DNA of 34,425 nucleotides from Pseudophaeobacter leonis. Lineage in GTDB: Bacteria > Pseudomonadota > Alphaproteobacteria > Rhodobacterales > Rhodobacteraceae. This document shows, piece by piece, positions 9,574 through 17,967 of the stretch (position 1 is the first letter of the stretch; each line of letters begins with the position of its first letter). The notes under the pieces were generated by a model. That model searched no databases. It was given only the letters and a program-made list of their open reading frames with translations, and had not been told where the DNA came from. A program made the position numbers and the translations under genes. Where the stretch lies: assembly GCF_002087335.1 (NCBI RefSeq), contig NZ_MWVJ01000004.1, forward strand, positions 1-34,425. Direction: 5' to 3'.

Positions 9574-10386
9574 TCAGTTAAACGGCACCGGCTTTGACAT
9601 GTCCTCAAGCGACAAAATATCCGAGATCAATCCAGGCTGATCCCCGTCACACCATGTGTACAATGTGACAGCGCCCGGTGCGAGCACGAGCGAATGGACA
9701 GCATCCGTGCGGTGATCGCGATGCACCGCATGGCATGTGCTAGGGGCGATTTGGCACAAGACCCGGCCGACCTGGCCTGTAATCGCGCGGTGGACATGAC
9801 CCGATATCATGCGGGCCGGGCCGGGGTATCGCTCGAGCCGTTCCATCAGTGCCGCGCCGTTGCGCAGATTGTCGGCGTCCATTTCAGCAATGCCGCACTG
9901 CATCCAGGGATGATGGGTGGCAACAACCAAGGGCTTGTCAGCAAGAGTGCTCAGCTGTTTGTCAAGGAAGGAGAGCGCGGGCGGGGACAACGCGCCGTGA
10001 TGTGCCTCTTCCAGCAAGCTATCAAGCCCCAGGACCGCAAAGGGGCCAAAATCACGCAGCCATTGGATCGGGCCTGAGGGTGGCATCCAGCCCTGCACAG
10101 CAAAGGCGCGGCGCATTGTCTCGCGGTCGTCATGGTTCCCCGGAATGGCCAGCCAGGGCACATCAAGACCGGCCATGATTTCGGCAAAATGGGCGTATTG
10201 CGCGGCGCCTCCATTGTCTGTGAGGTCCCCGGTCACAATGGCGCAGTCTACCGGCCCCAACGACGGCAGCAGCCTGTTGATAGAGCGGACTGCTGTGTGA
10301 AGCGCGGCATTTGTATCAGAGGTGCCGCAGACCAGTTGGCCTTTTTCAACAATATGGGTATCCGTTATTTGAATAAACGCAGGCAT
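9574..10386 (-). CDS. Metallophosphoesterase, CpdA/GpdQ-like phosphodiesterase
   Basis: Cytoplasmic two-metal phosphoesterase of 270 residues with all calcineurin-like motifs in order: QITDTHI near the N-terminus, VTGDLTDNG, IPGNHDD, ATHHPW and SGHVHR. Relatives hydrolyse 3',5'-cAMP or glycerophosphodiesters. Its start codon overlaps the ATPase stop (TGATG at 10388-10384), so the two are translationally coupled. It is the last gene of the LacI-controlled ABC operon. That suggests it acts on the imported compound, perhaps a phosphodiester or organophosphate, rather than on cAMP signalling. There is no signal peptide, so hydrolysis would follow uptake. Confidence 0.85.
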   Translation of the reverse strand: MPAFIQITDTHIVEKGQLVCGTSDTNAALHTAVRSINRLLPSLGPVDCAIVTGDLTDNGGAAQYAHFAEIMAGLDVPWLAIPGNHDDRETMRRAFAVQGWMPPSGPIQWLRDFGPFAVLGLDSLLEEAHHGALSPPALSFLDKQLSTLADKPLVVATHHPWMQCGIAEMDADNLRNGAALMERLERYPGPARMISGHVHRAITGQVGRVLCQIAPSTCHAVHRDHRTDAVHSLVLAPGAVTLYTWCDGDQPGLISDILSLEDMSKPVPFN

Positions 10387-11421
10387 CAGGCGGCTTTCTT
10401 TTCGTCAGGTAGCAGAAGGATTGCCGCAGGAGCGATGGCGATGCGGACGCTGTCGCCTACCTTTGGAGCACTCAGGGCGGCGTGCAGGGCAAAGACGGGA
10501 TCGGGAGCCAGCCCCTGCAGGGCGATGCGGTAATGTGTGCCCAGAAAAGTCACCGACAGGACTTTGGCGCGCAGCGGGCCATTGTCATCCAGACGCACAT
10601 CTTCGGCTCGCACAAATGCCGTTTTGCCAGTGGGCGGAGCCAGCAACTGCAAACTGCCGCAGTCAAAATGCAGGGTGTCTTCTTTTATGTGCGTGCCCAG
10701 CGGCATGGCGGCCCCGATGAAGCGCGCGACAAATTCGGATTCTGGCGCGCGGTACAGCGTTTCCGGCGTGCCGATTTGGGCGATTTTGCCGTGCGACATC
10801 ACCGCGACACGGTCGGCTATTGCCATGGCTTCATCCTGATCATGGGTCACAAAAATCGCCGTAATGCCAAAGCTGCGCAAGAGCTGCGCCAGGTTCGGCG
10901 CGCAACTGTCCGCGCAGGGCGGCATCCAGCGCCGACAGAGGTTCGTCCAGCAACAACAGGCGCGGGCGCGGGGCAAAGGCGCGCGCCAGGGCAACGCGTT
11001 GGCGCTGACCACCCGACAGGGCATGGATAGGGCGGGTGGCATAGGGCTCAAGCCGACACAATGCGATGACCTCATCCACGCGTTTGGTGATTTCGGTATT
11101 GGCCAGTTTTTGCATCTTTAGGCCGTAGCCGATATTGCCACGCACCGACATGTTCGGGAACAGCGCGTAGGACTGAAACACCATGCCAACTTTGCGCCGC
11201 TCCGCCGCCACGCGCGTCACGTCTTCTCCGTCAAACAAAAGCCTGGCGCCCTCGTTTGGACTTTCCAGCCCGGCGATGATCCGCAGCAAGGTGGATTTAC
11301 CGCAGCCCGACGGGCTAAGCAGCGAGACGATCTCACCCTGAGCGATATCAAGATCGGTGGGCATCAGGGCGCGTGTGCCGTCCGGAAAGGTCTTGGCGGT
11401 ATTGCTCAGCGAAAGCGTCAT
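10386..11421 (-). CDS. ABC transporter ATPase, PotA/FbpC-like (frameshifted)
   Basis: ATP-binding subunit of the importer encoded in this operon, about 345 residues when repaired. It shows a Walker A SPSGCGKSTLLRI, Q-loop MVFQSYALFPNMSV, signature LSGGQRQRVALARA, Walker B LLLLDEPLSALD and switch FVTHDQDEAMA, then a C-terminal TOBE-like domain (FVRAEDVRLDDNGPL). The Walker A has Ser where most relatives have Gly (usually GPSGCGKST). One base is extra at the GG of 10892-10893: the upstream frame reads LRAEP then drifts, and removing it gives RAELAQLLRSFGITAIF. Start ATG at 11421 overlaps the upstream permease stop as ATGA. Confidence 0.88.
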
Positions 11422-12209
11422 GACATGATCCTTTGGGCGCGGGCGGTGGCCCATTGCATGGCCAGCAGCAGGGGAACGATCATCACAAAGAAGATCAGGG
11501 TATAGGCAGAGGCGATTTCCAGCCGCATAGAGGCATAGCTGTCCGCAAGGCCAACAGGCAGGGTTTTCAACAGCGGCGTGTGCAACATCCATGTGAGGTT
11601 GAATTCACCGATGGAGAGGGTCACCACGGTCAGCGCCCCTGCAAGAATGCCGGGCAGCGCGTTTGGTACGATGATATCCAGAAACCTGCGGTGAGGCGGA
11701 GCCCCCAGGGAGGCGGCGCCTTCTTCGAGGGTTTTGAAATCAATTGCCGCCAGCACTGACATGACCGACCGCACCATGAACGGCAGTGTATAGAGAACGT
11801 GACCGACAAGAATAAACGTCCAGCTGATGCGAAAGTCTCGCCAGCCGCCATAAAGCTGCAAAAGCGCCAGCGCCAGTGCAAGACCGGGGATCGCAAGCGG
11901 CAGCGAGATGAACTCTTCAAGCATCCGTGACAGGCGACCCGGATTGCGCGCCAGCGCATAGGCCGCAGGCACTCCGATGATCAGGGTGCACACAAGGCAG
12001 GCCAGCGCCAGCCAGATCGACAGGAATATGCTGCCGGAATAGAGCGCCCAGACCTCGATGATCCATTTGAACGTGAGCCCGGAAGAGACTCCTCTAAAGT
12101 AGTTCACGGTGAGCCCCGCCAGCACCGATTGCAGGGTGGGCACCAGAAGGAAGGCACAGGCGAGCAGTGTGACGGCGAGTTGTAGTCGTTTTGCCATTGA
12201 TTTGACCAT
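11418..12209 (-). CDS. ABC transporter permease (second subunit)
   Basis: Inner-membrane permease of 263 residues, binding-protein-dependent transport family, six predicted helices. The EAA loop that contacts the ATPase reads LEEGAASLGAPPHRRFLDII. The RBS AGGAGG lies just ahead of the ATG at 12209. A second ATG four codons on (12197) is possible. It overlaps the downstream ATPase gene by four bases (ATGA). It resembles the second permeases of polyamine, iron and phosphonate-type importers; the substrate is not evident from sequence. Confidence 0.9.
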   Translation of the reverse strand: MVKSMAKRLQLAVTLLACAFLLVPTLQSVLAGLTVNYFRGVSSGLTFKWIIEVWALYSGSIFLSIWLALACLVCTLIIGVPAAYALARNPGRLSRMLEEFISLPLAIPGLALALALLQLYGGWRDFRISWTFILVGHVLYTLPFMVRSVMSVLAAIDFKTLEEGAASLGAPPHRRFLDIIVPNALPGILAGALTVVTLSIGEFNLTWMLHTPLLKTLPVGLADSYASMRLEIASAYTLIFFVMIVPLLLAMQWATARAQRIMS

Positions 12210-13014
12210 CGCAGCCTCCTGCCGCGACAGCGGTGCCGGAAAACCGACGCGCGATGAGCAGCAAGGCCCAGGTGAGCACGCCCAGAACCACCGACAGAGC
12301 CGCAGCCATGGCGATATTGGCGGACAGAGTGAACTCAGTGTAAATCACCATCGGCAACACATCGATATTGGTGGCCAGTGTGAACGCCGTGCCAAACGCC
12401 CCCATCGCGGTGGCAAAGGCAATTGCTCCTGCCGCAATCATCGCGGGGGCCAGTGCGGGCAGGATCACATCCAGAACAACACGGTGGCTTGGCGCCCCCA
12501 GCGTCAGCGCGGCCTCCTCCAGCGCCGGGTCTATTTTTTCTGCAGCCGCCATCACGGTGAGCAAGACCCGCGGGATCGAAAAATACAGATAGCCAAGGAA
12601 CAGGCCAAAGGTTGAGTAGGCAAACACCCAATGTCCGGGCAGCAACTGGTTCACCAAACCTTGTCGGCCGCCCAGCAGAATAATCATGAACCCCACAACC
12701 ACACCCGGAAAGGCAAGCGGCAGGGTGAGGATGGACAGCAGCACAGCGCGCCCTGCAAACCTGTTGCGCACAAGGAATAATCCGGCGGTTGTTGAAACGG
12801 CCAGAGCTGCGACTGTGACCGCGATTGAGATCAGGACCGTGTGCAACAGGGTGGTGTAATAGCGCGGCGTTTGCAGGATTTTCAGGTAGATGCCCCAGCC
12901 AAACTCACCCTCTCCTGAGGCAAGGATCAGGCGGCCCAGTGGCAGCGCCAGAAAGGCCAGTGTGAAGATTACCAGCGGCAGCAGGCACAACTGGGTGAAG
13001 GATCGCGAGCTCAT
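12094..13014 (-). CDS. ABC transporter permease (first subunit), overlong C-terminus
   Basis: Inner-membrane permease of the same importer with about six helices and an EAA loop LEEAALTLGAPSHRVVLDVI. Family-like sequence ends near RRFSGTAVAAGG, about residue 269. The frame then runs on for about 37 residues of low-complexity, Thr- and His-rich sequence, overlapping the next permease gene by 116 bases. That is unusual for such operons, where genes normally abut or overlap by a few bases. A lost stop codon is likely: the TGC at 12213-12211, next to the second permease's ATG, would be TGA with one substitution. The membrane core looks intact either way. Confidence 0.88.
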   Translation of the reverse strand: MSSRSFTQLCLLPLVIFTLAFLALPLGRLILASGEGEFGWGIYLKILQTPRYYTTLLHTVLISIAVTVAALAVSTTAGLFLVRNRFAGRAVLLSILTLPLAFPGVVVGFMIILLGGRQGLVNQLLPGHWVFAYSTFGLFLGYLYFSIPRVLLTVMAAAEKIDPALEEAALTLGAPSHRVVLDVILPALAPAMIAAGAIAFATAMGAFGTAFTLATNIDVLPMVIYTEFTLSANIAMAAALSVVLGVLTWALLLIARRFSGTAVAAGGCDGQINGKTTTTRRHTARLCLPSGAHPAIGAGGAHRELL

Positions 13015-13038
13015 AGGGAGCCCTTTGACAAAAGCTGT

Positions 13039-13062
13039 GAAGGGAGCACTGCCGCTCCCTTC
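13039..13062 (-). terminator. Intercistronic hairpin after binding-protein gene
   Basis: GAAGGGAGC at 13039-13047 and GCTCCCTTC at 13054-13062 form a perfect 9-base stem with a 6-base loop, between the binding-protein stop and the first permease start. On the transcribed minus strand only a weak T run follows (CTTTTG). Such hairpins after binding-protein genes usually protect the upstream message or partly terminate, raising binding-protein yield over permease. Confidence 0.6.
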
Positions 13063-13078
13063 GTTTTTCAGTGCGAGA

Positions 13079-14074
13079 TTATTTTACTTCGGACAAATAG
13101 CGCTCGCCAAAGCTGGCCTGCACGGCCGCCATATCGCCATAGTCAACCGATGCCGCGCGCTCGTATTCGCTGGCAGGCAGGAATTTGGCGGCCACATCAG
13201 CGGGCAGGGCAACAGGGCGGGCGGGCTGCAAATAGGCATTGGTCCAGATCGCCTGACCTTCGTCGGAGAGGATGAAATCCAGCACGCGTTTGCCCGCGTC
13301 TGGGTTTGGCGCATCCTTCACAAGGCTCATGACATAGGGCACGCGCAACGAGCCTTCGCAGGGCAGAACGAATTCGAAGGTGCCGTCTTCTTCGTATTTG
13401 CCGCGATAGGCGTTGAAATCATAGTCAAACAGGATTGGAATTTCGCCGGAAACAACCCGCGCAAACGAGGTTTGTTTGGGGACGATGGGCGCGTTTTTGG
13501 CCAGATCGTTAAAGTATTTGATGGCAGGGTCAAAGTTGTTCAGATCGCCGCCAAAGGCCTGGTTCACCGCAACTGCCCCTGCGTAGCCGACAAATGCCGA
13601 TGACGGATCAAGATAGCCCACCATGCCGCGGTATGCGGGTTTGGTCAGGTCGGCAAAACACTGCGGAACAGGCGCGCCGCCCAATGCGTCGACGTTCACG
13701 AAAAAGCCAATCGTGCCGTAGTGAATGGCAAACCATTTGCCATCTGCGTCTTTCAGACCCTCAGGGATGTCGTCAAAATCGGCCGGTTTATAAGGCTCCA
13801 CCAGGTCATCAGCGCCGGCCTTGATGCCGGTTGTGACGCCGTAGTAGGCAACGTCTGCCACCGGGCTGGCCCGTTCTGCGATCAACTGGCTGATGGTCTG
13901 GCCAGAGTTTTTATTGTCATGCGGCATCTGGATATCGAGCTTTTCGTCGATGGCGTCCAGCATAGAGGCCCAGTCGGCCCATTGGGGCGGGCAGTTGTAG
14001 CAGATGGCGTCTTCTGCAAAGGCGGGTGCTGCGAGGGTGGTTGCAGCCAGGGCAGCCAAAAGTGTATGTTTCAT
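13079..14074 (-). CDS. ABC transporter substrate-binding protein
   Basis: Periplasmic binding protein of about 331 residues, iron/polyamine/AfuA-like fold (cluster D type). The signal peptide MKHTLLAALAATTLAAPAFA is cleaved before EDAICYNCPP. The mature N-terminus carries a CYNC (CxxC) pair that could form a disulphide, unusual for this fold. Conserved stretches include VADVAYYGVTTGI and the domain-crossing GKWFAIHYGTIGFFVN. Start ATG at 14074 is preferred because AAGGACG lies 8 bases upstream; the ATG at 14089 would add five residues before the signal peptide and overlap lacI. The ligand is not identifiable. The operon's phosphodiesterase hints at a phosphate ester, which is inference. Confidence 0.88.
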   Translation of the reverse strand: MKHTLLAALAATTLAAPAFAEDAICYNCPPQWADWASMLDAIDEKLDIQMPHDNKNSGQTISQLIAERASPVADVAYYGVTTGIKAGADDLVEPYKPADFDDIPEGLKDADGKWFAIHYGTIGFFVNVDALGGAPVPQCFADLTKPAYRGMVGYLDPSSAFVGYAGAVAVNQAFGGDLNNFDPAIKYFNDLAKNAPIVPKQTSFARVVSGEIPILFDYDFNAYRGKYEEDGTFEFVLPCEGSLRVPYVMSLVKDAPNPDAGKRVLDFILSDEGQAIWTNAYLQPARPVALPADVAAKFLPASEYERAASVDYGDMAAVQASFGERYLSEVK

Positions 14075-14085
14075 GTGTTCGTCCT

Positions 14086-15168
14086 TCATTGCTTTGGAGC
14101 TTGAGCGGGGGGAACAGACGACGGTTGGGCGGCTACCCGGTCGTCGTCAGTCCTTTTCGGGTTGGGAGCCGCGAGGGTCTCGCCCTCCCGAAAAGAGAAG
14201 GGCAGGGGCGGCTGTTGCGTCAGACCAAGGCCCTGCAATGCGTTCAAAAGCGACTGGGCAGCGCGCTGCCCCATCGCTTCTGGTGAGGTTTCAATGGTGG
14301 TCAGTGGCGTCTCAAGAAGCCGCCCGACTTCGATGCCGTCAAACCCTACAACGGACAGATCCTGCGGCACCTGCCAGCCCAGGTGGCGGGCCGCTTTTTG
14401 CACCGCGATGGCGAGAAAGTCATTCGATGCAAACAGCGCCGTGACATCGCGGTACCGGGCCAGGGTGGCGGCCAGCCGTTCGGGGTAGCGCGCCTCCTCT
14501 TCGCTGATTTCTATCAGGCTCGGGTCGGCCAGCCCGCGTGCTCTGCACTGGGCATGAAACCCGGCATATCGATTGCGCGAACGGTCAGAGGTCGAAAAGC
14601 GCAGCGCCAAAAAACCAACACGCCTGTGGCCAGAGGTTGCAAAACGGCGTGCAACCTCACCGGCGGCAACAAAGTTATCAACATAGGTGGTCACCATGCC
14701 GTCAAGCGGGTCATGAAACATCAGGGAGACAGGGATGCCGCGCTGTTTTGCCTGCATCAGGGCGGCGCTGCGATCCGGTGCGACCATGGTGGCAATGATC
14801 CCGTCCACGCTGTTTTCCAGCAGAGTCGTGATGGCGGCATTGTCTGCCGCATCGTCATAGTTCGAACAGGAAATCAGGATCTGGTAGCCGGATCCCAAAA
14901 GCTCTGACTGCACGCCCTGCACCGCTTCGGCAAAAACCGGATTTGCCAAAGAGGGCACCAGACAGCCAATTGTCATGGATTTGCGACTTTGCAGCGCCCG
15001 GCCTGCGGCGTTAAAGCTAAACCCCAAATCACGGGCGGCACGTTCGACCCGTTCGCGCATGTCCGTGCTTGCGGGGCCGGATTTGTTCAACACCCGGCTG
15101 GCGGTTGCTATGCCGCATCCTGCGAGCCGTGCGACGTCTTTGATTGTGGCAGGGGGCAAAGGGAGCAT
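14086..15168 (-). CDS. LacI-family transcriptional regulator
   Basis: Repressor of 360 residues: the N-terminal LacI helix-turn-helix TIKDVARLAGCGIATASRVL with hinge region, then a periplasmic-binding-like sensor domain (MTIGCLVPSLANPVFAEAVQ, VPQDLSVVGFDGIEVGRLLE). It heads the operon of binding protein, permeases, ATPase and phosphoesterase, with only 11 bases to the binding-protein start, so it very probably controls that operon and itself. Start ATG at 15168 is chosen because a perfect LacI-type palindrome sits at 15183-15196; the further upstream ATG at 15237 would place that operator inside the coding region. The effector is likely the imported compound or its breakdown product. Confidence 0.92.
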   Translation of the reverse strand: MLPLPPATIKDVARLAGCGIATASRVLNKSGPASTDMRERVERAARDLGFSFNAAGRALQSRKSMTIGCLVPSLANPVFAEAVQGVQSELLGSGYQILISCSNYDDAADNAAITTLLENSVDGIIATMVAPDRSAALMQAKQRGIPVSLMFHDPLDGMVTTYVDNFVAAGEVARRFATSGHRRVGFLALRFSTSDRSRNRYAGFHAQCRARGLADPSLIEISEEEARYPERLAATLARYRDVTALFASNDFLAIAVQKAARHLGWQVPQDLSVVGFDGIEVGRLLETPLTTIETSPEAMGQRAAQSLLNALQGLGLTQQPPLPFSFREGETLAAPNPKRTDDDRVAAQPSSVPPAQAPKQ

Positions 15169-15182
15169 GTGAGAAGTCTCTT

Positions 15183-15196
15183 TGGAAACGTTTCCA
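15183..15196. promoter_or_regulatory. LacI-type operator (perfect palindrome)
   Basis: TGGAAACGTTTCCA is a perfect 14-base palindrome with the central CG typical of LacI-family operators, 15 bases before the lacI ATG. It probably serves as autoregulatory operator for the whole minus-strand operon down to 9574. Confidence 0.8.
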
Positions 15197-15248
15197 TCCA
15201 CATATTTGAGATTCGTCACAGCAGTATGACGGCGCAAGGCGCCTGTAG

Positions 15249-15284
15249 TGCGAACTGTAGCGTGAACTGTGGCGTGAACTGTGG
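15249..15284. repeat. Short tandem repeat, three 12-base units
   Basis: Two exact copies of CGTGAACTGTGG (15261-15272, 15273-15284) follow a diverged copy TGCGAACTGTAG (15249-15260). They lie between the lacI operator and the TetR gene, upstream of both. No function is evident; slippage could vary the copy number. Confidence 0.6.
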
Positions 15285-15336
15285 CGTGTGGGAAGCGGCT
15301 GTTGCGAAGGGCGCGCAGCTCAGGCAGGCCTTTAAG

Positions 15337-15350
15337 ATGACCCCGGTCAT
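15337..15350. promoter_or_regulatory. Inverted repeat upstream of TetR gene (distal)
   Basis: ATGACC and GGTCAT flank a CC spacer (perfect 6-base arms), 42 bases ahead of the TetR start. It is a second possible TetR-family operator, less extensive than the start-proximal repeat. Confidence 0.4.
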
Positions 15351-15367
15351 TTTGAAATTGCCAGCCG

Positions 15368-15390
15368 TGCCATTTAGGCGCAAAATGGCA
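15368..15390. promoter_or_regulatory. Inverted repeat at TetR gene start (likely operator)
   Basis: TGCCATTT (15368-15375) and AAATGGCA (15383-15390) are perfect 8-base arms around a 7-base centre, ending two bases before the TetR ATG. The position and length fit a TetR autorepression operator that would also block ribosome access. Confidence 0.6.
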
Positions 15391-15392
15391 TC

Positions 15393-15977
15393 ATGACGAA
15401 AGCAGTACAAAAACGCACTCTGGCCACAAGGGCCCGATTGATCGAGGCCGCAACCGCCCTTGTGACAGAAAAAGGCTATGGGGCTTTGCGGGTTGAAGAG
15501 GTGGTGCAAATGGCTGGGGTCGCCAAGGGCACCTTCTTTGCGCATTTTGCCGACAAAGATGCCCTGATGGACCTGCTGATCGGGCAGCGCATCGACCGCT
15601 GCCTGGACGAGGCAGAATTGCTTGCGGCCCCTTCCAGTGTCAGCGAACTCGTCGAGGCCCTGATGCCTTTGGTTCGTTTCATGACCTGTGAACGATATGT
15701 CTTTGATGTCATTCTGCGGTATTCCGGCGCTGCCGCTGTCGAAGAGATTGGCCACATCGCGACAACCTTTGATCGTCACGAGCGTATTGTAGCGGCTTGG
15801 ATCGCGGCTGGGCCTTTCCGCCGTGATGTCAGCCCACACCTGCTGTCCGAAGGGGTGCAGGCCTTTAGCGTGCAGTCTATGGCGCTGCATTTCTGCGCCT
15901 TGCACAACACGCAAAGTCTGGACGACCGACTACTGACCTATCTCAGAGCCTGGCTTATCCCGCCGCCCGCAGGTTAG
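15393..15977 (+). CDS. TetR-family transcriptional regulator
   Basis: Repressor of 194 residues. The N-terminal TetR helix-turn-helix reads ARLIEAATALVTEKGYGALR, then VEEVVQMAGVAKGTFFAHFA and DKDALMDLL. The C-terminal ligand domain is not assignable to a known subgroup. No transporter or enzyme gene sits beside it on either strand in an obvious target arrangement; its left neighbour is the divergent LacI operon and its right neighbour a convergent chemotaxis receptor gene. Two inverted repeats just upstream suggest autoregulation. Confidence 0.9.
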   Translation: MTKAVQKRTLATRARLIEAATALVTEKGYGALRVEEVVQMAGVAKGTFFAHFADKDALMDLLIGQRIDRCLDEAELLAAPSSVSELVEALMPLVRFMTCERYVFDVILRYSGAAAVEEIGHIATTFDRHERIVAAWIAAGPFRRDVSPHLLSEGVQAFSVQSMALHFCALHNTQSLDDRLLTYLRAWLIPPPAG

Positions 15978-16021
15978 AGCGTTCGCCCCGTTCTGGGGTT
16001 TGGCCCGGCCTTGCGGTCGAG

Positions 16022-16057
16022 CTGTCCTGACGTGCGGCCTCGTACCAGTCAGGACAG
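16022..16057. terminator. Convergent-gene hairpin
   Basis: CTGTCCTGAC at 16022-16031 and GTCAGGACAG at 16048-16057 are perfect 10-base arms with a 16-base loop, in the 88-base gap between the convergent TetR and chemoreceptor genes. There is no T tract on either side, so termination would be weak or Rho-assisted; protection of both 3' ends is an alternative. Confidence 0.5.
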
Positions 16058-16065
16058 GCCCCAAT

Positions 16066-17967
16066 CTAGGCAGAGCGGGGGAGGGGTTCTTCGTCCTCGG
16101 CAAAAAGATCAGAACTTTGCAGCTCTGCCTCTGCGGCAAACTCTGCTTGGCTTTCCGGCTCAAATTCGGCCTCGGCAACATCGGCCCCGTCATCCGTGCG
16201 CAGCACAAACTGGCCCACAAGCTGGTTGAGGCCAAGCGTTTCGCGGTTAAGCGACTGGATTGCAGTGCTGGACTCGGTCACCATGGTCGCATTCTTCTGG
16301 GTGACCTGATCCAGTTGCGCCACACCGTTGTTGACTTCATTGATGTCATTGGCCTGCTCTGCAGAGACGGTGGAAATACCGGAAACGAGGTCAGAGATAT
16401 GCGCCACCTGGCGGACCACGGCCTCAAGAGCCTTGCCTGCGCCATCGACCTGGTGAACTCCGTCCTGAACATGTTGAGAGCTGGTGCTGATCAGAATTTT
16501 GATCTCTTTCGCCGCATCAGACGAGCGCTGGGCCAGATCGCGGACCTCGGAGGCAACAACAGCAAAGCCGCGGCCAACTTCACCGGCCCGGGCCGCTTCT
16601 ACACCTGCGTTCAGCGCCAGAAGGTTGGTCTGGAAGGCGATGTCATCGATGACGCCAATAATCTGCGAAATGCGGCTGGACGAGGTTTCGATTTCGTTCA
16701 TCGCGGCAATTGCCCCTTCGACCACGCGACCGCTGTGTTCCACCTCTTTGCGGGCCGTGACCACGGCGGCTTCGACGTCTTTGGTGTTCTGCGCGGCGGT
16801 ATTGACGCTATTGGTCATATGCTCCAGCGCTTCTGCAGTCTCTTCCAGGGTGGTGGCCTGGCTGGAGGTGCGAAGCGAAAGATCCTGCGACGCATTGTGG
16901 ATTTCTTCTGAGCGGGCCTGAATGCTCGTGCTGGCCTGAACGACCTTTGAAATCAGGATATTCAGCTGGTTGACCGTTTCGTTGAAATCCACACTGAGCG
17001 CTTCATACTCCTCGTTGAAGCTCTCCATGATCTGGTCACTGAGATCGCCTGTCGAGAGCTTTTTCAGCCCGGCACCCAGACGGGAAATGACGCGTTCCCC
17101 TTCCGCCCGCAGCGCATTCTGCTCTGCCAGAGTTTTCACAACGCGCTGCGAGATCAGATCAATGTCATGGGCAATTTTGCCAAAATCATCTGCCCGCATA
17201 CGATTTGAGACTTTGAGGTCAAAGTTCCCATCAGAGACCTCTTTCAGCGCGTCGCGCAGACGTTCGATCGGCCGGATGATGGTCAGGGTAGATTTGCGCG
17301 CGTGATGCAGAACAAGGCCCGTGAAGGTGCCGGAAATGGCAAGCAGCAGATAGAGCAAGGTAGTGTTTTGCAAATCGGCCCGTCGCGTTGCGGCCTCCGC
17401 CAGGCTTTCCAGGCCGCCGCGCAGCGGAGCAAGCATGTCTTTCAGCGCGCGTGACTTTTCCTGATATGCAGGCAAGGCAGACATTGCAGCTGCACGATCT
17501 GCGCGCGCCTGTGTCTGCATCGCCTGACTGGAGAGGATGAACGCATCCGCAAGGGGCAGCGCTGCTGAGAGCACCTCAGAGAGGTCAGGTATCTGTTCAG
17601 GGGGCTGGCCAGAGCTCTGGCTCAGGGTCTGCTCAAAGGTCTGGATAGCGGTAAGCGCTGCGCGTAAAGTTTTGCCATCGGCTTTGAGTTTGGTTTCCTG
17701 TTCAGTCTTTTGCTCTGTGGAAACCTCAGAGGGACTAAGAAGGCTGGAGAGAACAAGGGAGTCAATCCTTTCCTGCATCACAGAAAACGTCATTTGCTGT
17801 TGCCGGGCGTCCTGCAACGAGGTCTGCCGGGTCTGCTCCAGTTTGCTTTGCCAAAGAGTGTATGCGGCAAAACTCGTGAGGAGAACGATAGCTGATACCG
17901 AAATAAAACAAAGGAGTATCAGCCGCGCTGTGATTGAAAAGTTGCGGAACATAAAGAGGCACACCAT
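16066..17967 (-). CDS. Methyl-accepting chemotaxis protein
   Basis: Transmembrane chemoreceptor of 633 residues. TM1 lies about residues 14-36, a periplasmic mostly helical sensing region about 37-200, and TM2 about 203-221. HAMP follows (IIRPIERLRDALKEVSDGNF), then a long cytoplasmic coiled coil. The conserved signalling tip reads IAFQTNLLALNAGVEAARAG, then EVGRGFAVVASEVRDLAQRS. It would couple through CheW to CheA and steer flagellar rotation. The tail is acidic and Glu-rich; there is no NWETF-type CheR/CheB tether. The ligand is unknown. An ATG five codons in (17952) is an equally plausible start, with no clear ribosome site for either. Confidence 0.95.
   Translation of the reverse strand: MVCLFMFRNFSITARLILLCFISVSAIVLLTSFAAYTLWQSKLEQTRQTSLQDARQQQMTFSVMQERIDSLVLSSLLSPSEVSTEQKTEQETKLKADGKTLRAALTAIQTFEQTLSQSSGQPPEQIPDLSEVLSAALPLADAFILSSQAMQTQARADRAAAMSALPAYQEKSRALKDMLAPLRGGLESLAEAATRRADLQNTTLLYLLLAISGTFTGLVLHHARKSTLTIIRPIERLRDALKEVSDGNFDLKVSNRMRADDFGKIAHDIDLISQRVVKTLAEQNALRAEGERVISRLGAGLKKLSTGDLSDQIMESFNEEYEALSVDFNETVNQLNILISKVVQASTSIQARSEEIHNASQDLSLRTSSQATTLEETAEALEHMTNSVNTAAQNTKDVEAAVVTARKEVEHSGRVVEGAIAAMNEIETSSSRISQIIGVIDDIAFQTNLLALNAGVEAARAGEVGRGFAVVASEVRDLAQRSSDAAKEIKILISTSSQHVQDGVHQVDGAGKALEAVVRQVAHISDLVSGISTVSAEQANDINEVNNGVAQLDQVTQKNATMVTESSTAIQSLNRETLGLNQLVGQFVLRTDDGADVAEAEFEPESQAEFAAEAELQSSDLFAEDEEPLPRSA

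Noticed and set aside
16000..16911. 303-codon plus-strand frame opposite the chemoreceptor
   Set aside because: Antisense to the conserved signalling domain; composition is an artefact of that codon pattern.
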